This document shows, piece by piece, positions 27,301-35,742 of a DNA stretch of 64,000 nucleotides. Below the pieces are notes generated by a model, which had not been told where the DNA came from, did no database searches, and worked only from the letters and a program-made list of their open reading frames with translations. Made by a program: the position numbers and the translations under genes. The DNA lies in assembly GCF_000378085.1 (NCBI RefSeq), contig NZ_KB899213.1, positions 124,001 through 188,000 on the forward strand. Reading direction: 5' to 3'. Each line of letters starts with the position of its first letter. The stretch's first letter is position 1. Source of the stretch: Hoylesella loescheii DSM 19665 = JCM 12249 = ATCC 15930 (GTDB taxonomy: Bacteria > Bacteroidota > Bacteroidia > Bacteroidales > Bacteroidaceae).

Positions 27301-27492
27301 AACGAGCGGTTCGCCATTGGCATCGGTCACTGTTCCCGTAATGGTTTTACGGGTTGTTTGTTGCAAAGATGTTGCGTTGGGATGCGTGTTGCTTGTTGTG
27401 GCCATTGCCCTAACTGCGGGCGAAAGGGCCAAACAAGCCACCAGTGCCACCCTGTTTGCCATGGGCAGCAATGTGTAACTGTGTTTTAGCAT
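24397..27492 (-). CDS. SusC/RagA family TonB-dependent transporter (putative N-glycan locus)
   Basis: A 1031-aa outer-membrane transporter. An N-terminal signal region precedes a carboxypeptidase-regulatory-like domain (about 50-130, ITGTVTDANGEPLVGVSV), then the SusC plug with LNEVVVTALGIKREAKAL, NALAGKVAGVTI and the hallmark ALYGNRGANGVILITTKKG (about 255-275), and a long barrel ending in MGFGVKVNF. It imports oligosaccharides too large for porins with TonB energy. It is the first gene of the leftward operon SusC-SusD-GH18-DUF1735, with a near-consensus promoter at 27560-27592. Confidence 0.95.
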   Translation of the reverse strand: MLKHSYTLLPMANRVALVACLALSPAVRAMATTSNTHPNATSLQQTTRKTITGTVTDANGEPLVGVSVRSKDSKGGTITNIDGQFSMQASDGETIEVSYVGYATQTLKANTVAPMTIVMEEDKKLLNEVVVTALGIKREAKALTYNVQDLKGSEVTRVRDANFVNALAGKVAGVTINQNASGVGGSSRVVMRGTKSLFGENNALYVLDGIPMQGLRTKQSDNFYESVEVADGDGISNINPDDIESMSVLTGASAAALYGNRGANGVILITTKKGTVGRPRVSFSNSTTFSRPFVTPQFQNTYGRKEGEFASWGEKLERPSNYNPLDFFNTGFNVSNSVALSTGSEASQTHISVGAVNAGGIIPNNRYNRYNFTFRNSWDVIKDVLQLDFSLLYVKQGTKNGIGQGMYYNPLVPTYLFPPSDDINRYAVYEMYNSVRRFKTQNWPYGNLGLGMQNPFWIVNRNKFETKRERYIASFSARWNINSWLNILGRARMDNAYTDFERKLYASTDGLFSKPAGNWMTQDDKNSSAYLDFLVNIDKQFANDEIRLLANIGGSYFDERYTSKTFEGNLARVPNFFHPSNMSPTESSTAHANLHTQTQSFYAKVEVGYRNFLFADATGRIDFFSTLLGTDNNHVFYPSVGASVLLTEVLPLPKNIFSLWKIRGSYAQVGNPPSPYLTRDAVALSNGTPKSEAHTPAKHLKPEMTKAFELGMDMRLFDNKLNIAATYYNSNTYNQLFRYKLPPSSGYEYAYENAGKVNNWGVELSATYNQKLGPVDWTANLIYSLNRNEIKELLPEYVTDHTTNTTVKAPTEFEVSSAESYKMILRKGGTMSDIYASHLKQDYQGNILASGGVQKDENDYVKVGSAAPRYNISLRNSFAWKGIEMGFMLDARVGGVVVSATQALMDQFGVSKQTADARDAGGVRVNNGLINAEQYYGVAAGGRTGLLAHYAYSATNVRLREMSISYDLPTAWFANKLKVNLSLTGHNLLMIYNRAPFDPELTANTGTYYQGFDYFMPPSQRSMGFGVKVNF

Positions 27493-27559
27493 CTTTCTAG
27501 TAATTATTGTATTTTTATGTAGATAGTTGTTTTGTATTGTCTTTTAGCAGATTTCGGCT

Positions 27560-27592
27560 GCAAAGATATAACAATAATATGATACCAACAAA
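27560..27592 (-). promoter_or_regulatory. Promoter of the SusC-SusD-GH18 operon
   Basis: Minus-strand TTTG (27592-27589), 20-bp spacer, TATCTTTGC (27568-27560). A spaced 6-bp inverted repeat, ATTTCA at 27641-27646 and TGAAAT at 27663-27668, lies further upstream and could be a regulator site, but it is short. Confidence 0.7.
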
Positions 27593-27897
27593 CAAAAGGA
27601 AAATGCAGGAAAACAGACCAATTGACAACTTGTTGCCCGTATTTCACATATCGCTTGCAATCTGAAATGGCTTTTGAGGAAATACAGACAAGAGGACGAG
27701 GAAGGCGTAAAACGATAAGAAAAAAGACTAATTTGATATTGTTGGGGTAGGGATGGTGTGATGTGGGTTGGTGACAGGCCAATTCGTGCGACACTTTGGG
27801 AGAGTAAAACACATCATTGTTGCTAGTCTTTTGGGTGTAGCTCCATGCCAATAGCTTTATTGCAGCAGCTTTATTCGTGGCTTTCGTTGCGTCACCT

Positions 27898-28116
27898 ACC
27901 GCATAACACTTTGGCCTTTAAGGGGTGAAGTCCATGCCAAAGCGTTTATTGCCACAGGTCTATTGCGGCTTGCGTTGCACAAACTACCGCGTAGCGGTTG
28001 GTGTAACAGCTGTAGAGTTGGAGTAAAAATACACTGACATTACGCCATCTACCGTGTAGTGGTTGGTGTGACTGATGCGAGTGCAGAGTAAAACAAGCAC
28101 TGGCATTACGCCAACT
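27898..28116 (-). repeat. Reverse array of box-delimited modules (88, 65, 66 bp)
   Basis: Hairpin boxes begin at 27898, 27986, 28051 and 28117, giving spacings of 88, 65 and 66 bp. The 66-bp modules match those at 3519-3716 and the 88-bp module matches those at 28466-28653 and 44511-44774, in reverse complement. Confidence 0.75.
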
Positions 28117-28477
28117 ACCGCGTAGCGGTTGATCTTTTGGAAGGGCAGGGTTGGGAGCTAGAGCGACCTACCCTGCCTAGGTTGCGTGGAGAGGAAACAA
28201 GGCCGTAGGTCTTGGTCTTTTTCCGTTTAATGCGCCTGTAGGTGAAGATTGTGCGCAATGTTTTCCTCGTCGTCCTATTATTATATATGTCATTTGATAC
28301 CATAAGTCCCTCTAATGTGCTCAGCTTTGTTCACGAACACCCCGCCTCCTTTATGCAAGCAAACAAGAAGAACAACACCAAGACCTACGGCCTTGTGGGA
28401 TTAGATGAACCGTTTAGACAGGGTAGGTCGCTCTCGCTCCCAACCCTGCCCTACCAACAGACCAACCGCTACGCGGT
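28117..28477. repeat. A-A inverted composite, copy 2
   Basis: A 361-bp unit bounded by ACCGCGTAGCGGT (28117-28129) and ACCGCTACGCGGT (28465-28477). A modules lie at 28117-28231 and 28371-28477 facing inward, with a spacer whose sequence (ATATATGTCATTTGATACC) recurs at 3335-3360 in reverse complement and, partly, at 36012-36030. Confidence 0.7.
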
Positions 28478-28653
28478 AGTTAGTGCAAAACAAGCCACAA
28501 TAATCCTGTGGCTATAAATGCTTTGACATGGATTTCATCCCTTAAAGGCCAAAGTGTTATGTGGTAGTTAGTGCAAAACAAGCCGCAATAACCATGTGGC
28601 TATGAATGCTTTGACATAGACTTCACCCCTTAAAGGCCAAAGTGTTACGCGGT
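28478..28653 (+). repeat. Two 88-bp box-delimited tandem modules
   Basis: Two units of exactly 88 bp (28478-28565 and 28566-28653) start AGTTAGTGCAAAACAAGCC, contain TGTGGCTATAAATGCTTTGA and end in a box variant (TTATGTGGT or TTACGCGGT). A degenerate TTTCACC/CCTTTT tract follows (about 28670-28760), then another box at 28775-28787. Confidence 0.75.
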
Positions 28654-28875
28654 AGTTAGTGCAATGTTACTTTCGCCTTTTCCCTCTTTCACCCTTAAAG
28701 GCGGAGCCGTCTTTTCATTTTTTCCCTCTTTCACCTTTTCATCCTTTCACTTTTCACCTCTAGTTAAAAGGCCAACCGCTATGCGGTTGATGGCAAAACG
28801 TCAAGCTGTTTATTTAATTTGGCAATCAGGTGGTTAATCTATTCTATTATGCTTTATCAACTTCTGCATTGTTCC

Positions 28876-28964
28876 GGATAAGTTGGAAGGAGGTTCCGGA
28901 TAAGTTGGAATGATGTTCCGGATGATATGGAACAACGTTCCAGCTTATCTGGAACAGAACTACC
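28876..28964. repeat. 22-bp palindromic array, copy 3
   Basis: Four units (22, 22, 22 and about 23 bp) with TTCC and GGAA half-sites, for example GTTCCGGATAAGTTGGAA. The array stands without the full B-element flanks. Between here and the GH85 stop at 29167 I see nothing else. Confidence 0.7.
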
Positions 28965-29166
28965 ACAAAAATGTAGTTCGACAGGAGACAAAATGAGGTG
29001 GGCGAAAAGGTAATAAAACCCTAGTTATTGGATGGCCAAACAAAGGCTAAGAGATGGGTACTTGACGAGCGAACGCTTTACCATGATAACGCAAAAAGCC
29101 CGATGCCGAGCATTGTGCTACGGCATCGGGCGGATGCAAAGCTTATGGGGTAACCCCCGAAAGTTG

Positions 29167-32100
29167 TTATTCTTTCACCACTTTCACAGCCTTATATTGT
29201 TTTCCGTTCTTAAGAACGCGAACGATATAAAGACCCTTTGCGCCAGTGATAGCCACGTTAACAACGTCGCCTGCATTAACAGTAGCCTTGGTGTTTTGCA
29301 TCACGGCACCATTAACGGTGGTTACCTGTATGGCATACACACCACCCTCGGCAAAGCGTAGGTTAACACTCTCAACGAATGGGTTAGGATATACAGCGAA
29401 ATCGGCTGCTTCCTTAACGCCATTGATGCTGTTCGTTACGTTCGTAACCTCAACAATCTCGGCCACGGTCTTAGTGTCTTCACCCCAAAGGTTGGTTAGT
29501 TTGAGCGTAGCACCATACTTTCCGGCAGCTGCGTAAGTAACGGTTGCCATGTCGCCCTTATCAATAACCTTTGCGCCATCAAGTTTCCAAGCGGCTTCGG
29601 CCTTCACTTCGAGCGTTCCAGGGATACCAGGATAACCCAATACGTTATTGTTGTCTTCGCGCGTATCATAGTAAGCGTTGTCGGTTTTCTCGCCACCGCT
29701 CTGTGCGATAGCCACTACGTCGCCCTTGTATTGTTCGCCGGCATTACCCCAGTTGGCGTATTTGCCATCGGCAGTTTTCTCTTCAAAGGTGTAGTATCCA
29801 CGTAAGCCTTGAGGTGCTTTACCCTTTTCGTAACCGTTCATACATTGCTTCACCTCGTCGGCCGACAAGACTTTGTTCCAAACTTGCACTTCGTCGATAA
29901 CGCCATTAAAGCCTGCCTTGTACACGTTACCACCTCCGATGAAGATGTCGGCTTTGTCGAAGCGCTTCACGCGACCATCGTCTGTCATGTCTTCACGACG
30001 CTTAGAGTTGGGGAAGAAGGCATTAGCCACTTCTTTACCATTGAAGTACATGCGCTGTGTACCACCTTCTTGGGTAATAACAACGTGAGTCCATACGCCA
30101 GGAACAACCTGATAACCCTTAGACATCATGTTTTCTTTGGGGCTATCGTGTTCAGTCCATCCCATGGTATTGAACGAAATCTCGTTGGCTTGATGGTTTT
30201 TCCACTCAGGACGGATAGTAACCCAGAGGTCGCCCCAGTTGTTATGAGGCCAGCTATCCTTAATGGTGTTCTTGTTAATGAGGTTGGTTCCCTGCTTGTC
30301 GTGTCTGAAACCGTCGGCCTTAAACCAAAGTGCGTACGAGTAGGTTGTACCTTCTTGCAATTCGGCGGGCATGCGGAACATATTGGGGTCGGTAATAATC
30401 AAACCTCTTGAAACCTTTCCATTGCCATTTCTTCCTGTGTAGCTGTACTTCACTTCTTCGCCCATCTGCACCTGTTGCTTGCTAGCCGTTACGGTTTCGA
30501 TGTGAGGCACGGCGCCAGTGCTTACCGGTGAGATCTGGATAAAGCCTCTATTGATGTGCTCTTTACCGTCGCTGTCTACCATTTTAAGGTCGTACACACC
30601 GATTTCGTCGATCTTCACGTTGCAGCTAGTGGTGTTTTCAGCGCTAAACACTGTGCGGTTGTCACTAGGACGAATAATTTCCCACTTCTGTGCAGGCTGT
30701 TCAATAAGGTCTTCGAGGCTTAGCACGAAGTCTTCACCTGGCTTAATAACGCTCTTATTCAGTTTAGCGGTGTGCAAAGGTTGGTTATAAGGCACGTCGA
30801 TCCATTCACCCCATGCGATGTCCGAGTGGTGAACGCCATCAGGCGACACAGCCCTTACACCCATTCTAATCGTGCGATTGTTCATATCCGACGATACAGG
30901 AGCATCTACCACGTATGCAGCCCACGATGTGGTAGCCGTAAGCAGTTGCTCTTTTCCGTTTTTCGGTTGTACGTATATTTCGTAATACCAAGTGTCAACA
31001 TCGTCGTTGTAGGTCTTGTTTTTGCCTGTTCCGTCGTCGCTGTAATAGCGCATCTTAACGTCGAAGGCGTTATAACGTCCCCTAAGTATTTCTACTTCGG
31101 CCACGTTAGGCGTCTTGGTGTTGAAGGTTTGGTTAGGATTGCGCAGCGCCATTTCGCCTACCAGCATCTTATAGTTGGCTGGCGTGTTCTCGAATTTCAA
31201 GCCAATCATGGCCACGGTAGCGTCTTTGGTCAGTCCAAGTTCAGACATCTTGGCCGTATAGGTAACCCATTGGCCAGCCTTACCTGCATTTGGAATGTTC
31301 ACTTCCTTGTATTTACCGGTTTCGCCTTTCAGCGCAACGAAAAGCTTAGCGTGCGTTTCGGCAGCTTCGGGCATCTTATAGGTGATGCTCAAGGTATAGT
31401 CGGCCTTTACGTCGAGCATGGTTTTGAAGAGCTTAACGCGCGAAGAGGTCGTCTTTCCTTGTAGGCTAAGGCATGAGCCACCAAAGTAAGCGTCGTCGAA
31501 AGTTAGTTCGGCCTTAATCAACGAAGCATACGATGATGCGTCTACCCTATCTTCTTCGTTGGTAATCCACCAACGCCAAGTGGGCATAATGTCTTGTGTG
31601 TTGATGTTGTGCCACTTGTGATCGAAGGTAACTTCACCTGCATTGCGGAACTTCAAACCGTTACCGAGGTTGAAACGCGACACAAAAGGCACCGTAGTAA
31701 TGGTACTCTTGGCCGTTAGCAACGATGCTAAACCATGGAAACTTTGCAGAGAAGCGTTCGACAGGTTACAGTTATCGTTGAATTGAGGACGATAGGCGGG
31801 GTTGCGATATCCACCGCTAAAGCATAGCTCTTGCTTCAAAAGGTAAGCCTTCTGGATAGCGATGTCCGACGTTCCGTCATCTGTTGCGCTCTGGTGCAGC
31901 AAGTTTTGGCTGTGCGCTCCCCAAAAACCAACCGACGTTTTTGTTTGAGAAAGGCCACGCCAAGTTTGTTGTCCGCCTGCCAATCTCAATGCACGGCCTT
32001 GGATATCAAAGCCTGCATAGAGGTCGTAACTGCTTCTTTTCTCTCTTTCGGCTCTGCGAACAGAGCTTTCAAGCAGGCCTTTGCTCCATCCGTAGTTAAA

Positions 32101-32943
32101 GAAGAGCATATCGGTTACAGGTCTATCGCCCGTGCCGAATATCTTGATGTTGTGGTCACCAAGACCTGCATCGTGCACCATAGAACCTGAAGAGCTCATG
32201 AAATCATACCAATACACTTGGAAATCCCAGCCTTGCTTCTTGCCTTCTTCATGACATTCGGCGAAGAAATTGATGAGGCGGTTCATCGAAGTGGGGTCTG
32301 AAACGAATTCAGAGTTAATGCCAATGCCGTTCACACCATAGTATTTCATGTACTGAACCAACTTGGCGGCGTGCTTATACTTACCTTGGCTATTGGCTTC
32401 GGTAAGTCTCTTCAATGTCATTTCGTGAGTTCCCGTACCCCACATCAAGTTGATACGTGCCGACCAAGGTATGGACATAAGTGTTCCTACCTTAACGCCG
32501 TTCTTCGCAGCCACGTCTGCCAGACCCGCAGAACACCTAATCCAAGGTGCGGTCCAGTTGCCATGGATGTCCAAATAGCTCCAAAGGCTGAAGTTATCTC
32601 CCTCGAAACAGTAGCGGGGAAGTGCTTTCCACTTGCTCGTTGGATCGTCGAGCGGAGTCCAAAGACACATTTTGCGGTTGCGGTCAACATTTGCATCCAC
32701 GATGTAATCTCCCTCACCCTCGCCGATACGCTTTTTAGGCTTAACGCGCGAGATGAAGAATTCGTCGTCGATACGTGATGCATTGGCGATGGTTTTTCCT
32801 GGTTCCCAACTCATGAACGAGTTAATCCAGCCTGTTTCATCGGTCGTTGCAATGTCCAACGGATGCGTAGGCGTTCGCTGTGCTTGCGCTGTCAGGGCTA
32901 CTGCCGAGAGCGCTAAGGCCATCAATGTAGATCTCCTTTTCAT
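29167..32943 (-). CDS. GH85 endo-beta-N-acetylglucosaminidase with T9SS sorting domain
   Basis: A 1258-aa secreted enzyme with a signal peptide (1-21, TAQA). Residues about 45-400 form the GH85 catalytic barrel: DIHGNWTAPWIRCSAGLADVA, NGVKVGTLMSIPW and YYGVNGIGINSEF, where N210 and E212 match the Asn/Glu pair of the substrate-assisted mechanism. Accessory beta domains follow, a LamG-type domain spans about 890-1085 (VWTHVVITQEGGTQRMYFNG), and the last 75 residues (YPNPFVESVNLRF ... GLYIVRVLKNGKQYKAVKVV) are a type IX secretion sorting domain. The enzyme should cut the chitobiose core of N-glycans outside the cell. It is read leftward toward the SusC operon but 1.7 kb of repeats separates them. 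Confidence 0.92.
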   Translation of the reverse strand: MKRRSTLMALALSAVALTAQAQRTPTHPLDIATTDETGWINSFMSWEPGKTIANASRIDDEFFISRVKPKKRIGEGEGDYIVDANVDRNRKMCLWTPLDDPTSKWKALPRYCFEGDNFSLWSYLDIHGNWTAPWIRCSAGLADVAAKNGVKVGTLMSIPWSARINLMWGTGTHEMTLKRLTEANSQGKYKHAAKLVQYMKYYGVNGIGINSEFVSDPTSMNRLINFFAECHEEGKKQGWDFQVYWYDFMSSSGSMVHDAGLGDHNIKIFGTGDRPVTDMLFFNYGWSKGLLESSVRRAEREKRSSYDLYAGFDIQGRALRLAGGQQTWRGLSQTKTSVGFWGAHSQNLLHQSATDDGTSDIAIQKAYLLKQELCFSGGYRNPAYRPQFNDNCNLSNASLQSFHGLASLLTAKSTITTVPFVSRFNLGNGLKFRNAGEVTFDHKWHNINTQDIMPTWRWWITNEEDRVDASSYASLIKAELTFDDAYFGGSCLSLQGKTTSSRVKLFKTMLDVKADYTLSITYKMPEAAETHAKLFVALKGETGKYKEVNIPNAGKAGQWVTYTAKMSELGLTKDATVAMIGLKFENTPANYKMLVGEMALRNPNQTFNTKTPNVAEVEILRGRYNAFDVKMRYYSDDGTGKNKTYNDDVDTWYYEIYVQPKNGKEQLLTATTSWAAYVVDAPVSSDMNNRTIRMGVRAVSPDGVHHSDIAWGEWIDVPYNQPLHTAKLNKSVIKPGEDFVLSLEDLIEQPAQKWEIIRPSDNRTVFSAENTTSCNVKIDEIGVYDLKMVDSDGKEHINRGFIQISPVSTGAVPHIETVTASKQQVQMGEEVKYSYTGRNGNGKVSRGLIITDPNMFRMPAELQEGTTYSYALWFKADGFRHDKQGTNLINKNTIKDSWPHNNWGDLWVTIRPEWKNHQANEISFNTMGWTEHDSPKENMMSKGYQVVPGVWTHVVITQEGGTQRMYFNGKEVANAFFPNSKRREDMTDDGRVKRFDKADIFIGGGNVYKAGFNGVIDEVQVWNKVLSADEVKQCMNGYEKGKAPQGLRGYYTFEEKTADGKYANWGNAGEQYKGDVVAIAQSGGEKTDNAYYDTREDNNNVLGYPGIPGTLEVKAEAAWKLDGAKVIDKGDMATVTYAAAGKYGATLKLTNLWGEDTKTVAEIVEVTNVTNSINGVKEAADFAVYPNPFVESVNLRFAEGGVYAIQVTTVNGAVMQNTKATVNAGDVVNVAITGAKGLYIVRVLKNGKQYKAVKVVKE

Positions 32944-33406
32944 TGTTTATAGTTTTATAAGTGTTATGTTTGGGGCTGTGCCCAAGTTAATATGGTTGCT
33001 TTAGGTTTCACGTTTATGGTCGTACGTTCGTCTTGTGGGCTTTGCTGCGCTTGCCATTTAGGCCTGAATGCAATTCGAAGCCCATGCACAAGCCCTTCGT
33101 CCCCTGATGTTGCATCAGGCGCATAAGCGCTTTTCACCCGTTTACAAGCCTTTTGATATCGGCTCCAGACATGGCAACGAGCGTTTGGCCATGACTGTTT
33201 TGCCACGGCTTTATAGCAGATGCTACGACCACAAAAGTGTTTCTGGTTCTCATTGTTTGGGTTTTATTTCTCATGTCGTATAGCGGTCGCTGTCGACGAA
33301 GGCTGTCATGAGGTTAAATGTTTTTGTAATCGGGTTTTTAAGTTATATGTAGCTCGGGAGGCGAAGCCTACCCGCTGATGTTATCGTGGCATGTTGTTGC
33401 GACCTT
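32944..33406. other. 463-bp gap between the GH85 start and the ECF sigma gene
   Basis: No convincing gene or consensus promoter. A perfect 7-bp hairpin (CCTGATG-TTG-CATCAGG, 33103-33119) lies in the middle. It may be part of a long GH85 leader if the sigma gene and GH85 are co-transcribed. Confidence 0.45.
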
Positions 33407-33937
33407 TCAGTCGCTGTTAATATCGGCCAATTGCAGTTTTGCGCGCAGTTGTTTCAGGGCGTTGTAGATGTGTGCGTCTACCGTTCGCACCGAAATGTTC
33501 ATGGTCTGGGCAATCTCCTTGTTCTTCATGTCGTGAAGATAGCTAAGGGTAAACGCCTCGCGACCTTTGGGCGGAAGCTGCTCGATGGCCGTTTCCAGCT
33601 TGTGTCTAAGTTCTTTGCAGGCCATGTTAAAGGCCACATCGCATGCATCGGGCGAAAGTAGTGCCGTTCGTTGGTTCTCCATCTCGGTGGCGGCAGTGGA
33701 ATACTTGCGCACCACACCACGATGTTTGAGCACGTTGAGGGCCTGCGTGTAGACGCTGCGGAACATAAAAGCGCGCACGTGAGCAGCGGTATTGATGTCC
33801 GTTCGCCTGTTCCACAGTTCCAAAAACGCCACTTGCAGCACGTCATCCACGTCGGCATCGCCCAGCAACCTTGTGGCATAGCGCCCCAGTTGTGGGTATA
33901 ATTCGCGAAAATAGGCACGGAACTCTTTCTCAGTCAT
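33407..33937 (-). CDS. ECF-type RNA polymerase sigma factor (Bacteroidetes family 1)
   Basis: A 176-aa sigma-70 family ECF factor. Region 2 is visible in YFRELYPQLGRYATRLLG and DADVDDVLQVAFLELWNRR (about 8-43), and region 4 in IEQLPPKGREAFTLSYLHDMKNKEIAQTM plus SVRTVDAHIYNALKQLRAKL (about 117-168, quoted in parts). In Bacteroidetes these factors usually pair with a FecR-type anti-sigma gene next door and activate a SusC/D locus. No anti-sigma gene is present on either side here. It lies upstream of GH85 on the same strand, so it may control the N-glycan genes, but that is inference. Confidence 0.9.
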   Translation of the reverse strand: MTEKEFRAYFRELYPQLGRYATRLLGDADVDDVLQVAFLELWNRRTDINTAAHVRAFMFRSVYTQALNVLKHRGVVRKYSTAATEMENQRTALLSPDACDVAFNMACKELRHKLETAIEQLPPKGREAFTLSYLHDMKNKEIAQTMNISVRTVDAHIYNALKQLRAKLQLADINSD

Positions 33938-34048
33938 GCTTTAGATGGATGCGGTTGAACTACATTATTCTCGACGCTTTTCGCCCATCGTTTGTGCCGC
34001 CGTTTGTGTAACGGCACGAGCTTTTTGGCGTCGTGCGATTAGTTTTGT

Positions 34049-34077
34049 GCAAATATACGCATTTTTTAACTAACAAA
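34049..34077 (-). promoter_or_regulatory. Possible promoter of the ECF sigma gene
   Basis: Minus-strand TATATTTGC (34057-34049) with TTTG (34077-34074), but the spacer is only 16 bp. Confidence 0.4.
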
Positions 34078-34273
34078 GGCCTTTTTCGAGAAGAATTTTT
34101 TAAATATGCAAGATTTATGATGGGGTTGTGTATCAATTTTATATCTGTGGTTGTAGCACAACGAAAGGGCATCAAACACCATTTTTCCAATGGGCAGCGT
34201 AATATTTGCTTGCCACCCATTTCACATTATTAGCCGTTTTAACTATTTTTCACTTCACCCCCATTTATAAGTA

Positions 34274-34305
34274 TTGCCTAAGCGGGCGATAATATATAAT
34301 TTTGC
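34274..34305 (+). promoter_or_regulatory. gpmA promoter
   Basis: TTG (34274-34276), 20-bp spacer, TAATTTTGC (34297-34305), about 50 bp before the gpmA start. Confidence 0.75.
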
Positions 34306-34354
34306 AGTTGGTAAGCTTACACATTATTTATATATATAATACACAACACTTCGT

Positions 34355-35044
34355 ATGAAAAAACTAGTGATTATTCGCCATGGCGAAAGCGAGTGGAACC
34401 AAAAGAACCTGTTCACGGGTTGGGTAGACGTGGAACTTTCCGACAAGGGAAAGGCAGAAGCTAAACGTGCTGGCCAGCTGATGAAAGAGGCTGGACTTGA
34501 CTTCGACGTTTGCTATACCTCGTATCTTAAACGTGCCATCAACACGCAGCAGATTGCTTTGAAGGAGATGGAACGCGAGTGGTTGCCCGTTATTAAGTCG
34601 TGGAGGCTGAACGAACGCCACTATGGCGCCCTCTCGGGACTTAACAAGAAAGAGACCGCCGAGAAGTATGGCGACGAGCAGGTGCACATCTGGCGCAGAA
34701 GCTTCGACGTGCGTCCGCCCATGATGGAAGACAATAATCCCTACTCGGCACGCAAAAATCCCGCTTATCGCGATGTGCCCGTAGAAGACGTTCCCATGTG
34801 CGAAAGCCTTAAAGACACCATCGCACGTACCGTGCCTTACTTCGAAAACGAGATCAAACCCCTTGTGATGGAAGGTAAGCGCGTGTTTATCGCTGCCCAC
34901 GGCAACTCACTGCGTTCGCTCATCAAGTATTTCGAGAACATCTCCGACGAAGAAATCATCAACGTGGAGATTCCCACAGGTACACCCTTGGTTTACGAAT
35001 TTGACGATGATTTCAAGGTAATCAACAAGTATTACCTGAAATAA
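34355..35044 (+). CDS. gpmA: 2,3-bisphosphoglycerate-dependent phosphoglycerate mutase
   Basis: A 229-aa cytoplasmic enzyme interconverting 3- and 2-phosphoglycerate in glycolysis. The phosphohistidine motif is R8-H9-G10-E-S-E-W-N, the glutamate of LNERHYGALSGLNK (about residue 88) is the acid/base, and the second histidine lies in FIAAHGNSLRS (about 182). The GTPLVYEFDD segment near the C-terminus is typical of dPGM. The length is slightly under the E. coli enzyme. It is a single-gene unit with its own consensus promoter and strong terminator. Confidence 0.97.
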   Translation: MKKLVIIRHGESEWNQKNLFTGWVDVELSDKGKAEAKRAGQLMKEAGLDFDVCYTSYLKRAINTQQIALKEMEREWLPVIKSWRLNERHYGALSGLNKKETAEKYGDEQVHIWRRSFDVRPPMMEDNNPYSARKNPAYRDVPVEDVPMCESLKDTIARTVPYFENEIKPLVMEGKRVFIAAHGNSLRSLIKYFENISDEEIINVEIPTGTPLVYEFDDDFKVINKYYLK

Positions 35045-35076
35045 TCGCATTTCGGTATAAGGTATATATTATGCTT

Positions 35077-35126
35077 AAGGGGGATTGGCAAGTCTTTCGC
35101 AGACTGCCGATCCCCCTTGCTTTTTT
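35077..35126 (+). terminator. Strong intrinsic terminator of gpmA
   Basis: An 18-bp stem, AAGGGGGAT-GGCA-GTCT (35077-35095) against AGAC-TGCC-ATCCCCCTT (35101-35118), with minor mismatches, then GC and six T. Confidence 0.9.
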
Positions 35127-35149
35127 GCCTTACACCTATTTATATATAG

Positions 35150-35265
35150 GAGTTCGGGATAAAAGACCATGCGTTTTGAGCAAGATTAGATAAAAAAACG
35201 AATGGCTATATCACCGCCTACCGCGTAGGGGTAACTGACATAACGAATTTCTCTTATCCCGAACT
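35150..35265 (+). repeat. D element copy 6
   Basis: A 116-bp unit with ends GAGTTCGGGATAAAAGA and TCTCTTATCCCGAACTT, middle box CTACCGCGTAGGGGTAACTG. It lies about 25 bp after the gpmA terminator. Confidence 0.75.
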
Positions 35266-35280
35266 TACCGCTTCTTTCAT

Positions 35281-35580
35281 AAGAGCTCGGCATAAGATAC
35301 GATGCCTGTTGAACACGGTTAGCGGACAAACCAATGTCCATCTCATTAACTACCGCGTAGCGGTTGGTCCGTTGGTAGGGCAGGGTTGCGAACGAAGTGA
35401 GCTACCCTGCCTAGCGGATGGAATAACAAAACAAGGCCGTAGGTCTTGGTCTTTTTACATGTGCCGCACCTGTTGTCTACTCGATTGACGGACATATGGA
35501 GGAAAAGGCTATTGATGGAGGGCATTGTTTTATCCATTGGTTTCGCCAAACAGATAGTTCAAACGTATAACACCTTATCC
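35281..35580. repeat. D half-element joined to a truncated A composite
   Basis: The left half of a D element (35281-35351) runs into a reverse A module starting at the box ACCGCGTAGCGGT (35352-35364) and ending near 35457. After it comes a segment (35458-35575) matching the spacer of the A-A composite at 15553-15655 (GACATTG, TTGGTTTCGCC, GATAGTTCAAACGTA), but the second A module is missing. Confidence 0.65.
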
Positions 35581-35703
35581 CGCCCTTGCATTATCGGGCA
35601 TCGTGATGTTGGCTTTACAAATTTCATTTTATAAGTTTTAAGGGGCCAAAAGTGTTGATATAAGTTAATTGTTCGCGGTTTTCGAAAAATAATATCTGTA
35701 ATG

Positions 35704-35736
35704 TTTGCAAATTAAGATATAAATTAATAACTTTGC
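35704..35736 (+). promoter_or_regulatory. Promoter with no downstream gene (small RNA candidate)
   Basis: TTTG (35704-35707), 20-bp spacer, TAACTTTGC (35728-35736): a full consensus promoter 490 bp before the nearest CDS. Confidence 0.7.
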
Positions 35737-35742
35737 AATGTG

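Noticed and set aside
28876..28964. 22-bp palindromic arrays considered as CRISPR
   Set aside because: There are no unique spacers of constant length between identical repeats, repeats are too short and diverged, and no cas genes are present. The box-and-module arrays also fail because the modules between boxes are homologous to each other.
33000..33260. 39-codon minus-strand frame in the GH85 leader (starts near 33254)
   Set aside because: It has no recognisable domain, no ribosome-binding evidence and no support beyond chance.
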